A stretch of DNA of 41,818 nucleotides from Nonomuraea antri (GTDB lineage: Bacteria > Actinomycetota > Actinomycetes > Streptosporangiales > Streptosporangiaceae): the NCBI RefSeq assembly GCF_013283785.1, contig NZ_JABCPZ010000082.1, forward strand, positions 1 to 41,818. Reading direction: 5' to 3'. Made by a program: the position numbers and the translations under genes. The notes under the pieces are model-generated. The model saw only the letters and a list, made by a program, of their open reading frames with translations. It was not told where the DNA came from and made no database searches. This document shows, piece by piece, positions 22,943 to 31,324 of this stretch (positions are counted from its first letter, which is position 1; the number at the start of each line of letters is the position of its first letter).

Positions 22943-24457
22943 TCACTCGCCGCCGGTGAGCGCGGCGACGAGGTCGGCGGCGGTGCGGCAGCGGTCGAAC
23001 AGCTCGCCCACGTGCGCCTTGGTGCCGCGCAGCGGCTCCAGCGTGGGCACCCGCTGCAGCGACTCCCTGCCGGGGATGTCGAAGATGACCGAGTCCCAGG
23101 ACGCCGCCGCGACGGACTCGCTGTACTGGCGCAGGCAGCGGCCGCGGAAGTAGGCGCGGGTGTCGGCCGGCGGGTTCTCGACGGCGCGCTGCACCTCCTC
23201 CTCGCTGACCAGCCGCTGCATGCGGCCGCGGGCGACGAGCCGGTTGTACAGGCCGCGGTCGGGCCGGATGTCGGAGTACTGCAGGTCGACGAGCTGCAGC
23301 CGCGGGTGCGACCAGGCCAGGCCGTCGCGCGAGCGGTAGCCTTCGAGCAGTTCGAGCTTGGCGACCCAGTCGAGCTCGCGGGAGAGCTGCATCGGGTCTT
23401 CGGCCAGGCGGGTGAGCACCGACTCCCAGCGGTCGAGGATGTCCTTGTTCATCTCGTCTTGAGCGGTGCCGCGCTCTTCGACGTACTTGCGGGCCTGCTC
23501 CAGGTACTCCATCTGGAGTTGCACGGCGGTGAGCTTGCGCCCGTCGCGCATGGGGATCTCGTAGCGGCAGCTCGGGTCGTGCGAGACCGCGCGCAGCGCC
23601 TGCACGGGGTTCTCGACGGCGAGGTCGCGGCTGAGGAACCCCTCCTCGATCATGGCGAGCACCAGGGCCGTGGAGCCCAGCTTAAGATAGGTCGAGATCT
23701 CGGACATGTTGGCGTCGCCGATGATCACGTGCAGCCGCCGGTATTTCTCCGGGTCGGCGTGCGGCTCGTCGCGGGTGTTGATGATGGGCCGCTTGAGCGT
23801 GGTCTCGAGGCCGACCTCGACCTCGAAGAAGTCGGCGCGCTGGCTGATCTGGAAGCCTTCGCCGCGTGAGTCCTGGCCGATGCCGACCTTGCCCGCGCCG
23901 ACGACGACCTGACGCGAGACGAAGAACGGGGTGAGGTGGCGGACGATGTCGGCGAACGGCGTGGCGCGCCGCATGAGGTAGTTCTCGTGGCAGCCGTAGG
24001 AGGCGCCCTTGGCGTCGGTGTTGTTCTTGTAGAGCTGGATGGGCGCGTTGGAGGGGATGGCCGAGGCGCGCGTGGCGGCGTCGTACATCACCCGTTCGCC
24101 GGCCTTGTCCCAGATCACCGCGGCCCGGGGGTTGGTGCATTCCGGCGAGGAGTACTCGGGGTGCGCGTGGTCGACGTAGAGCCTGGCCCCGTTGGTGAGG
24201 ATGACGTTGGCGAGGCCGAGATCCTCGTCCGTCAACTGGGTGGGGTCGGCGACCTCTCTGGCCAGATCGAAGCCCCGCGCGTCGCGCAGGGGGTTCTCTT
24301 CTTCGAAGTCCCATCGTGCCCTGCGCGCGCGGGCCGCCGAGGCGGCCAGGTAGGCGTTCACGACCTGCGACGAGGTCACCATCGCGTTGGCGCCTGGCTG
24401 ACCAGGTACGGAGATGCCGTACTCGGTCTCGATGCCCATCACCCGACGCACCGTCAT
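22943..24457 (-). CDS. dop: Dop, depupylase / Pup deamidase
   Basis: Dop cuts Pup from tagged proteins and, where needed, converts the C-terminal Gln of Pup to Glu. The 504-residue protein has MGIETEYGISVPGQPGAN, the Dop-specific loop DFEEENPLRDARGFDLAREV that PafA lacks, LYVDHAHPEYSSPE with the catalytic aspartate at position 96, NNTDAKGASYGCHENYLM, RPIINTRDEPHAD and ASWDSVIFDI. GAGGG lies 7 nt before the ATG. Because Pup here already ends in Glu, the enzyme should mainly recycle Pup. It is transcribed after the acyltransferase but across an 86-bp gap that contains an AT-rich stretch (CATATAAA), a possible promoter. Confidence 0.97.
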   Translation of the reverse strand: MTVRRVMGIETEYGISVPGQPGANAMVTSSQVVNAYLAASAARARRARWDFEEENPLRDARGFDLAREVADPTQLTDEDLGLANVILTNGARLYVDHAHPEYSSPECTNPRAAVIWDKAGERVMYDAATRASAIPSNAPIQLYKNNTDAKGASYGCHENYLMRRATPFADIVRHLTPFFVSRQVVVGAGKVGIGQDSRGEGFQISQRADFFEVEVGLETTLKRPIINTRDEPHADPEKYRRLHVIIGDANMSEISTYLKLGSTALVLAMIEEGFLSRDLAVENPVQALRAVSHDPSCRYEIPMRDGRKLTAVQLQMEYLEQARKYVEERGTAQDEMNKDILDRWESVLTRLAEDPMQLSRELDWVAKLELLEGYRSRDGLAWSHPRLQLVDLQYSDIRPDRGLYNRLVARGRMQRLVSEEEVQRAVENPPADTRAYFRGRCLRQYSESVAAASWDSVIFDIPGRESLQRVPTLEPLRGTKAHVGELFDRCRTAADLVAALTGGE

Positions 24458-24543
24458 GCAACACCCTCTGTTCGTCCGGGTCTGTCTATCCGCCGTTTAT
24501 ATGCCCGAGCCTATGCCCTTCACAGTGCCCCAAGGCCACAGAG

Positions 24544-25668
24544 TTATGGCACCGACGCCTTTTCAACCTGTACGACCGGAGCTGTTGGGGTTTGTGTACG
24601 TCTGCGGGGCTTGAGTAGTCGCTGGATGGGCCGTTCGGCAAAGGAGTACACGAGATACGACAGCAGGATCGCCGCGAGCGTGGTGACGACCGCGGTCGCC
24701 CAGGGCGGCAGGACGCCGGTGAGCGGCGGGATGAGGGCCGCCGCGGCCACGCCATGGAACAGGTAAAGGGGGTAAGTGGTGCCGCCGAGCGCGGTGAGCG
24801 TTCCCGAGGCCCTGATGCGCAGCACGCCGATCGCGACGAGCGCCATGACGGCGTAGATCAGCGTGATCGTGACGATCACGCTCGCGTCGGTGACCGGCAT
24901 GTTCTTGAACCCGACCGCGTCGATGCGGCGCTGCACCCGGTCGAGCGCCGGGGTGATCGAGGCGGCCCACGCGCCGGCCACGTAGAGCCAGGGCAGCCAG
25001 GCGCTGCCGTGTTTGTGGATGAGATACAGCGACATCCCGGCCACGAAGTAGGGGGCGTAGTCGGGCATGACGATCTCGTTGAGCACCGGATGGTCGAGGT
25101 ACTGGGCGCCGACCGAGACGGCCAGCCACACCCCGGCGAAGACCAGGACCCGGCCGTAGGTGACCCCGATGATCACCAGGATGGCCATGAGCAGGTAGAA
25201 GCGCAGTTCGGCCCAGAGCGACCAGTAGACGCCGCTGGCGTCCACGACCTTGAACAGGCGCTGGAACATCGTGGCGTTCACCAGGTACTGGCCTGGGGAA
25301 AGTTTTGGGTCGAGCGCGGTGATGCCGGTCAGCCCGTACAGGGCCGCGACCGCGCCGAGGCTGAGCCAGTAGGCCGGGTACAGGCGGACGAACCTGGAGC
25401 GCGCGAACGCGCCGAGCCCGCGCCCCCACACGCTCATCAGGATGACGAATCCGCTGATGACGAAGAACAGCTCCACCCCGAGGATGCCCAGTCCGGCCAC
25501 GGGCGCGACGGCGGGGAACAGTTCCGCCGGCCGCTCACCCCAGACCGAGGCGTAGGCGATGAGGTAGTGGAAGGCGACCACGGCCAGGGCCGCGATGAAC
25601 CGCAGCAGGTCGAGTTCGGCCAACCGGCCGTCCCCCCGAGCATGCTTCGGCCGGTTAGGTGAATGCAC
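24544..25668 (-). CDS. Membrane acyltransferase (acyltransferase 3, OafA/YrhL type)
   Basis: The 374-residue protein has about ten membrane segments and the landmarks of acyltransferase family 3: LDLLRFIAALAVVAFHY with the Arg and His of the active site, GVELFFVISGFVI, RFVRLYPAYW, YWSLWAELRFYLL, LFHG and YSFAERP near the end. Family members transfer acetyl or other acyl groups to cell-surface sugars or secondary metabolites. The acceptor here is unknown. It starts with GTG behind AAAAGGG. A basic and Pro-rich tail (RRRTQTPTAPVVQVEKASVP) follows the last helix. It lies between the PLP enzyme and dop on the same strand. Confidence 0.88.
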   Translation of the reverse strand: MHSPNRPKHARGDGRLAELDLLRFIAALAVVAFHYLIAYASVWGERPAELFPAVAPVAGLGILGVELFFVISGFVILMSVWGRGLGAFARSRFVRLYPAYWLSLGAVAALYGLTGITALDPKLSPGQYLVNATMFQRLFKVVDASGVYWSLWAELRFYLLMAILVIIGVTYGRVLVFAGVWLAVSVGAQYLDHPVLNEIVMPDYAPYFVAGMSLYLIHKHGSAWLPWLYVAGAWAASITPALDRVQRRIDAVGFKNMPVTDASVIVTITLIYAVMALVAIGVLRIRASGTLTALGGTTYPLYLFHGVAAAALIPPLTGVLPPWATAVVTTLAAILLSYLVYSFAERPIQRLLKPRRRTQTPTAPVVQVEKASVP

Positions 25669-25707
25669 GCCCTTTTGACGCCCCGTTGTTCACTTTGGTT
25701 CCGTCTG

Positions 25708-26733
25708 TCACACGGGTTTCACCGGTCCCTCTGTTCCCACCAGCAACACGCGGGCGTCCGGGCCGAGCCGGAGCGCGGCGCGGTCGGCGTCGTCGAGCGC
25801 GAGCAGCCCGGCCGCGCCCGCCGCCCCGCACGCCGACAGCGCGACCCCGTGCCGGGCCAGCAGCTCGGCGGCCTGCTCCGCCTGCCGATCGGTGATCGTC
25901 ATGAACGCGTCGGCCAGGTGTTCGAGCAGCCGGAAGGCGACCAGCGAGGGTTCCAGGCAGTCGAGCCGGCCGAGCGTGGTCGGCGCGCCCTCGGCCCGCA
26001 CCGGTTTGCCCGCGCGGGCGCTGTCGATCAGGCAGGGCGCGCCCTCGGGCTCGACCACGACGATCACCGGCTCCTCGCCCCACCTGTCGCGGACGTAGCC
26101 GGCCGCCGCCCCGGCCAGTCCGCCCACCCCGGCCTGCACGAATACGTGGGTCGGCGGCCGCGGGTCCTGCTCGCCGACCTCGTCGAACAGCACCGTGTAG
26201 CCGCGCATCACGTCGATGGGGATCTCGGTGTAGCCGTACCAGGAGGTGTCGGCGACGAGCCGCCAGCCGTGCTCGTCGGCGGCCCGCTGCGCCGCGGCGA
26301 CGCTGCCGTCGTAGTCGTCGCCCGCGCGCCGCACGTCGGCGCCGAGCGCGCGCAGCCGCTGCGCGAACGTCTCGGGCACGCCGTGGCTGAGGTAGACCAC
26401 GCAGCGCACCCCGCTCTCGCGGGCGCCGGACGCGACCGAGATGCCGTGGTTGCCCGCGCTGGCGCAGACGAACGGCGCGCCCTCCTGATCGCGCTCGGCC
26501 AGCAGGTGCACGGCGTACGCGCCGCCGAGCGCCTTGAAGCTGCCCAGCCCCATGCGGGAGCTCTCGTCCTTGACCCGGCCGATCCCCGGCACCTCGCGCA
26601 GCGGGGTGGGCCGGTAGGCGCGGTGCCCGGCGAAGTGGGCGCGGGCCTGCGTGGCGTGCTCGGCGCCGATCATGGCGCGGTCGGCCGCGGTGTACGGCGA
26701 CCGCCGCGGGTTGCGAAAGAACATGATCGCCAT
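25708..26733 (-). CDS. PLP-dependent diaminopropionate ammonia-lyase-like enzyme
   Basis: The protein (341 residues from ATG 26733) is a fold-type II PLP enzyme. Lys67 in DESSRMGLGSFKALGGAYAV should hold the cofactor, and ASAGNHGISVA and QAGVGGLAGA are the Asn and phosphate-cup loops. The DESSRMGLGSFKALGG wording matches diaminopropionate ammonia-lyases, which turn 2,3-diaminopropionate into pyruvate and ammonia. Threonine or serine dehydratase activity is the main alternative. The reading frame is open to 26832, but the extra N-terminal residues do not look conserved. A start at 26724 is also possible. It is not obviously linked in function to its neighbours. Confidence 0.82.
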   Translation of the reverse strand: MAIMFFRNPRRSPYTAADRAMIGAEHATQARAHFAGHRAYRPTPLREVPGIGRVKDESSRMGLGSFKALGGAYAVHLLAERDQEGAPFVCASAGNHGISVASGARESGVRCVVYLSHGVPETFAQRLRALGADVRRAGDDYDGSVAAAQRAADEHGWRLVADTSWYGYTEIPIDVMRGYTVLFDEVGEQDPRPPTHVFVQAGVGGLAGAAAGYVRDRWGEEPVIVVVEPEGAPCLIDSARAGKPVRAEGAPTTLGRLDCLEPSLVAFRLLEHLADAFMTITDRQAEQAAELLARHGVALSACGAAGAAGLLALDDADRAALRLGPDARVLLVGTEGPVKPV

Positions 26734-26890
26734 GCTAGGCCGGGATCGGGTCTCACCCCGGGCGCACGCGGGCGTGGCGGGGCCGCGACGGTACAGATCA
26801 CGCAACGCGCCGGCCAGCGGCGCCCCTGTCATCGCGGCGGTGCGCCAGCGGCGGTCAAAAGAATCATGACCAGCCCGGGCACCGGGACGG

Positions 26891-26957
26891 GCTCCCGGGT
26901 CAGGCGCCCGGCTGGACCTGGCGCGGCTCCCGGGTCAGGCGCTCGCGGGTCAGGCGC
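26891..26957. repeat. Three 17-bp repeats across the hypF stop codon
   Basis: GCTCCCGGGTCAGGCGC occurs at 26891 and 26926, and with one mismatch at 26941. The copy at 26941 contains the TGA stop of hypF (TCA at 26950-26952), and the copy at 26926 places another TGA 15 bp later in the same frame. Confidence 0.85.
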
Positions 26958-29205
26958 TTCCGGCGGTGCGGGCGGCGGCGACGGCGGCCTGGCCGAAGCT
27001 GACACCTCCGTCGCCCGCGGGCACGCGGGTGTGGGTGAGCACCCGGAACCCGGCCCGGTCGAGCCGGTCCGCGACGCCCTCCAGCAGCAGGAGGTTGTCG
27101 AAGACGCCGCCGGACAGCGCCACCGTGGTCAGCCCGGTCTCGTCCCTGATGAGGACGCAGCAGCGGGCGACGGCGTCGGCCAGGCCGTGGTGGAAGCGGG
27201 CGGCGATCACGTTCGTGCCGACGCCCGCGGCCAGGTCGTCGGCGGCGGCGCGCACCAGGTCGTGGCCGCTCACCACGAAGGGTCCCGCGGTGTCGATCCC
27301 GGCCGCGTACCCGCCGCTCTCGCCGGGGTCGGCGTGTTGTTCCAGCTCGACCGCGCCCTGCCCGTCGTAGGTGATCCGGTCGCGGACGCCGAGCAGCGCG
27401 GCCACGGCGTCGAACAGGCGGCCGGCGCTGGAGGTCAGGGGCGCGCCGGAGTCCGCCTGCGCGACCGCTTCGTCCCAGTGCTCCTGGTTGCGGCGGACGA
27501 CGTCCAGCTCGGGATGGGTGTCATGCAGGTACGCGGCGGCCAGGCGCCACGGTCGGCGCGCCGCGGCCGGGCCGCCCGGCATCGGGACCTGGGCCAGATG
27601 CCCGAGCCGGTCGAAGGAACGCAGGTCGGCGCGGAGGAACTCGCCGCCCCACAGGGTGCCGTCCAGGCCGTGGCCGAGCCCATCGAGCGCCACGCCGATG
27701 ACCGGCCCGCACTCGCCGTTGTCGGCCAGGCAGGCGGCGACGTGGGCGTGGTGGTGCTGGACGCCGACCAGCTCCACGCCGCCGATCTCCATGGCGTGCC
27801 TGGTGGACAGGTAGCCGGGGTCCAGGTCGTGCGCCACCACCTCGGGCCGCAGGTCGAACAGGTGGCAGAAGTGGTCGATGCCCTCCACGAATGAGCGCAG
27901 CGTCTCGTGGTTCTCCAGGTCGCCGACGGGCTGGGAGACGAACGCGCGGCGTCCGGCGGCCAGGCAGAAGGTGTTCTTCAGCTCCGCGCCGCAGGCCAGC
28001 ACCGGCCGGGCGGCCGCGCGGGGCAGCGGCAGCGGCTCGGGGGCGTGCCCGCGCGCGCGGCGCACGAGTGTGGCCTTGCCTAACGCGGGCCGCACCACCG
28101 AGTCGTCGGCGCGCACGTGGATGCCCCGGTCGTGGGTGAGGAAGGCGTCGGCGATGCCGCCCAGGCGGGCCAGCGCGTCGGCGTCCTCGTAGACGATGGG
28201 CTCGTCGCAGACGTTGCCGCCGGCCAGCGCCAGGGGCGCGGCGAGCTCGCGCAGGAGCAGGTGGTGCAGCGGCGAGTACGGCAGCATCAGCCCGAGATCG
28301 CGGTGGCCCGGGGCCACGGCGGCGGCGACGGGCGCGTCCCGGCGTCTGGGCAGCAGCACGACCGGGCGGTCGCGGCCGGTCAGCAGCGCGGCGGCGGCGT
28401 CGTCCACCTCGCACAGCCGCCGGGCCTGCGCCAGGTCGGCGACCATGACCGCGAACGGTTCGTCCGCGCGGTGCTTGCGCCCGCGCAGCGTGGCGGCGGC
28501 CCGCTCGTCGGCGGCCGGGACGGCCAGGTGGTAGCCGCCGACGCCCTTGACCGCCACCACCCAGCCGGCCTCCAGCAGGCCGACGGCCGACACGATCGGG
28601 TCGCCGCACAGGCCCGCGCCGCGGGCGTCGAGCAGCCGCAGCCGCGGGCCGCAGTCCGGGCAGCAGATGGGCTGGGCCTGGTAGCGCCGGCCGGCGGGGT
28701 CGCGGTACTCGGCGGCGCAGGCGGCGCACATGCCGAAGCCGGCCATCGTGGTCAGCAGCCGGTCGTAGGGGACGCCCTTGACGAGGCTGAAGCGCGGCCC
28801 GCAGCCGGCGCAGCTGATGAACGGGTGGCCGAAGCGGCGGTCCGCCGGGTCGGCCAGTTCGCGCAGGCAGTCGGCGCAGGGCGCGGTGTCGGCGGTGACG
28901 AGCGCCCGGCGGCGGCCGGTGGCGTCGCCGCCGGCGATGGAGAACCCGCTGTGGCCGGTGGGCTCGCCGGTGACCACGGTGACCCGCTCGATCTCCGAGC
29001 GGGCGGGGGCGTCGCGTTCGAGCGCGGCCAGGAACTCCTCGATCTCCGCGATCGCGCCTTCGACCTCGATGAACACCCCGTTGACGGCGTTGCGCACCCG
29101 CCCGGCCAGGCCCAGCCTGCGCGCGAGCGCGTACACGAAGGGCCGGAAGCCCACGCCTTGAACGACGCCTTCGACGTGCACGTCCACCCGGGTGTGCGTG
29201 GTCAC
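26950..29205 (-). CDS. hypF: Carbamoyltransferase HypF
   Basis: HypF makes thiocarbamate on HypE, the first step in cyanide-ligand synthesis for [NiFe]-hydrogenases. The domains, numbered from a longer start at 29241, are an acylphosphatase domain (HVEGVVQGVGFRPFVYALAR with Arg33), two zinc fingers (Cys122/125/144/147 and Cys172/175/194/197), a YrdC-like domain (AVKGVGGYHLAVPAADERAA), and a Kae1-like domain (GVQHHHAHVAACLADNGE, then SGGVFDN). GTG 29205 was chosen because it places the start just before the acylphosphatase domain and has CACACT 7 nt upstream. ATGs at 29241 and 29226 are open too. No other hyp or hydrogenase gene is in the window. Confidence 0.92.
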   Translation of the reverse strand: MTTHTRVDVHVEGVVQGVGFRPFVYALARRLGLAGRVRNAVNGVFIEVEGAIAEIEEFLAALERDAPARSEIERVTVVTGEPTGHSGFSIAGGDATGRRRALVTADTAPCADCLRELADPADRRFGHPFISCAGCGPRFSLVKGVPYDRLLTTMAGFGMCAACAAEYRDPAGRRYQAQPICCPDCGPRLRLLDARGAGLCGDPIVSAVGLLEAGWVVAVKGVGGYHLAVPAADERAAATLRGRKHRADEPFAVMVADLAQARRLCEVDDAAAALLTGRDRPVVLLPRRRDAPVAAAVAPGHRDLGLMLPYSPLHHLLLRELAAPLALAGGNVCDEPIVYEDADALARLGGIADAFLTHDRGIHVRADDSVVRPALGKATLVRRARGHAPEPLPLPRAAARPVLACGAELKNTFCLAAGRRAFVSQPVGDLENHETLRSFVEGIDHFCHLFDLRPEVVAHDLDPGYLSTRHAMEIGGVELVGVQHHHAHVAACLADNGECGPVIGVALDGLGHGLDGTLWGGEFLRADLRSFDRLGHLAQVPMPGGPAAARRPWRLAAAYLHDTHPELDVVRRNQEHWDEAVAQADSGAPLTSSAGRLFDAVAALLGVRDRITYDGQGAVELEQHADPGESGGYAAGIDTAGPFVVSGHDLVRAAADDLAAGVGTNVIAARFHHGLADAVARCCVLIRDETGLTTVALSGGVFDNLLLLEGVADRLDRAGFRVLTHTRVPAGDGGVSFGQAAVAAARTAGSA

Positions 29206-29313
29206 AGGCCCCAGTGTGAACCTCATCGGGGCGGCGCGCATGCGGTATCACGCGAGTGGGGCCGAGCGCGGGCCGGGGTCGAGCGCGGTCGGAGTCGGGG
29301 GCGGGCGTGCGAA

Positions 29314-29338
29314 GGGCCGCGCGGTGGCCGCGCGGCCC
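29314..29338. terminator. Strong hairpin terminator downstream of mpa
   Basis: GGGCCGCGCGG (29314-29324) and CCGCGCGGCCC (29328-29338) pair perfectly over 11 bp around a TGG loop. It lies 19 bp past the mpa stop and before hypF, so hypF is probably transcribed separately. Confidence 0.75.
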
Positions 29339-29356
29339 ATCGCATGCAGCGGTCTG

Positions 29357-31120
29357 TTACAGGTACTGGCCCGTGTTGGCGACGGTGTCGATGGAGCGAC
29401 CCGCCTCGGCGCCCTGCTTGCCGGAGACCAGCGTGCGGATGTAGACGATCCGCTCGCCCTTCTTGCCGGAGATGCGGGCCCAGTCGTCGGGGTTGGTGGT
29501 GTTAGGCAGATCCTCGTTCTCGGAGAATTCGTCCACGCAGGCCGTGAGCAGGTGCTGCACCCGCAGGCCCTTCTGGCCGGTTTCGAGGAACTGCTTGATG
29601 GCCATCTTCTTGCCCCGGTCGACGATGTTCTGGATCATCGCGCCGGAGTTGAAGTCCTTGAAGTACAGGACTTCCTTGTCGCCGTTGGCGTAGGTCACCT
29701 CGAGGAAGCGGTTCTCCTCGCTCTCGGTGTACATGCGCTCCACGACGCTCTGGATCATGCCCATGATGGTGGAATCGCGCGAGTCGGCGTGTTCGGCCAG
29801 GTCATCCGGGTGCAGCGGAAGCTCGGAGACGAGGTACTTGGAGAAGATGTCCTTGGCCGCCTCGGCGTCCGGCCGCTCGATCTTGATCTTGACGTCCAGG
29901 CGGCCGGGCCGCAGGATCGCCGGGTCGATCATGTCCTCGCGGTTGGAGGCGCCGATGACGATGACGTTCTCCAGGCCCTCGACGCCGTCGATCTCCGACA
30001 GCAGCTGGGGGACGATGGTGTTCTCCACGTCGGAGGAGACGCCCGAGCCACGGGTACGGAAGATCGAGTCCATCTCGTCGAAGAACACGATCACCGGGGT
30101 GCCCTCGGAGGCCTTCTCACGGGCCCGCTGGAAGACCAGGCGGATGTGCCGCTCGGTCTCACCGACGTACTTGTTGAGCAGTTCCGGGCCCTTGATGTTG
30201 AGGAAGAAGCTCTTGCCGGACTGGCCGGTCTTCTCCGCGACCTGCTTGGCCAGGGAGTTGGCGACGGCCTTGGCGATGAGTGTCTTGCCGCAACCGGGCG
30301 GGCCGTACAGCAGCACGCCCTTGGGGGGCCGCAGCTTGTGCTCGCGGAACAGGTCGGCGTGCAGGTAGGGCAGCTCGATCGCGTCCCTGATCTGCTCGAT
30401 CTGCCTGCTGAGGCCGCCGATCTCCTCGTAGGAGATGTCGGGCACCTCTTCGAGCACCAGCTCTTCGACTTCGGACTTGGGTATGCGCTCGTAGACGTAG
30501 CCCGAGCGGGGTTCGAGCAGCAGTGAGTCGCCGGCCCTGATGGGCTGTCCGACCAGCGACTCGGCCAGTCGCACGACGCGTTCTTCGTCGGCGTGCGAGA
30601 TGACCAGGGCTCGCTTGCCCTCGTCGAGCAGTTCCTTGAGCATCACGATCTCGCCGACCTCTTCGTAGCCGAGGGCTTCGACCACGTTGAGCGCCTCGTT
30701 GAGCATGACCTCCTGGCCACGCCGCAACGAGTCGACGTCGACGGCTGGACTGACGTTCACGCGGAGCTTGCGGCCGCCGGTGAACACCTCGATCGTGCCG
30801 TCTTCTCTGGCCTCCAGGAAGGTGCCGAAGCCGGAGGGCGGCTGCGCCAGCCGGTCGACTTCTTCCTTGAGGGCGACGATCTGGTCCCTGGCCTCCTTCA
30901 ACGTGGCGACCAGGCGCTCGTTCTGGCCGGTGACGGCCGCGAGGTTCGCCTGTGCCTCGTGAAGGCGCTCTTCGAGGACCCTGGCCTGACGGGGTGACTC
31001 GGCCAGCTTCCGCCTCAGCGCGGTGATCTCCTCCTGCAGGAAGGAGACCTGTGTTGAAAGATCAGCGACCTCCCGTTCGCGCTGCGCGGCTCGAGCCTCA
31101 GCATCATCGCGAGCTGCCAC
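29357..31120 (-). CDS. mpa: Mpa/ARC, proteasome-associated AAA+ ATPase
   Basis: Mpa binds pupylated proteins, unfolds them with ATP and threads them into the 20S core. The 587-residue protein has an N-terminal coiled coil (about 5-93) that captures Pup, two OB folds (95-230), and one AAA+ domain with Walker A GPPGCGKT at 273-280, Walker B IVFFDE at 344-349 and the Arg-finger region around LRPGRLDVKI. The C-terminus ANTGQYL has the penultimate tyrosine used to dock on PrcA. It starts with GTG behind an excellent AAGGAGGTGA. A 204-bp, relatively AT-rich region separates it from trmI. Confidence 0.97.
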   Translation of the reverse strand: MAARDDAEARAAQREREVADLSTQVSFLQEEITALRRKLAESPRQARVLEERLHEAQANLAAVTGQNERLVATLKEARDQIVALKEEVDRLAQPPSGFGTFLEAREDGTIEVFTGGRKLRVNVSPAVDVDSLRRGQEVMLNEALNVVEALGYEEVGEIVMLKELLDEGKRALVISHADEERVVRLAESLVGQPIRAGDSLLLEPRSGYVYERIPKSEVEELVLEEVPDISYEEIGGLSRQIEQIRDAIELPYLHADLFREHKLRPPKGVLLYGPPGCGKTLIAKAVANSLAKQVAEKTGQSGKSFFLNIKGPELLNKYVGETERHIRLVFQRAREKASEGTPVIVFFDEMDSIFRTRGSGVSSDVENTIVPQLLSEIDGVEGLENVIVIGASNREDMIDPAILRPGRLDVKIKIERPDAEAAKDIFSKYLVSELPLHPDDLAEHADSRDSTIMGMIQSVVERMYTESEENRFLEVTYANGDKEVLYFKDFNSGAMIQNIVDRGKKMAIKQFLETGQKGLRVQHLLTACVDEFSENEDLPNTTNPDDWARISGKKGERIVYIRTLVSGKQGAEAGRSIDTVANTGQYL

Positions 31121-31324
31121 GCCCCGTCACCTCCTTCCCAGTCGAGGGCGACTACTTAGGACCTTACCTATCTCGGGCCCCTCCGTAACCTGGCCGGGCA
31201 GTGTTCGTAGAGTGACATTCAGTATTCGGTGAATAATCCCCAATAGTGCGTTTAATACTCCCAGCATATGAACACGGCGATCTGTTCCCGTGTCACGCAC
31301 CAACGCACCCTCGTGGCCAAATTG
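31121..31324 (-). promoter_or_regulatory. AT-rich upstream region of mpa
   Basis: The 204 bp between trmI and mpa contain no gene. Bases 31205-31265 are much richer in A and T than the rest of the window and hold a small inverted repeat (ATTCA-N8-TGAAT) and several -10-like strings, so the mpa promoter is probably here. No single promoter can be fixed by eye. Confidence 0.45.
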
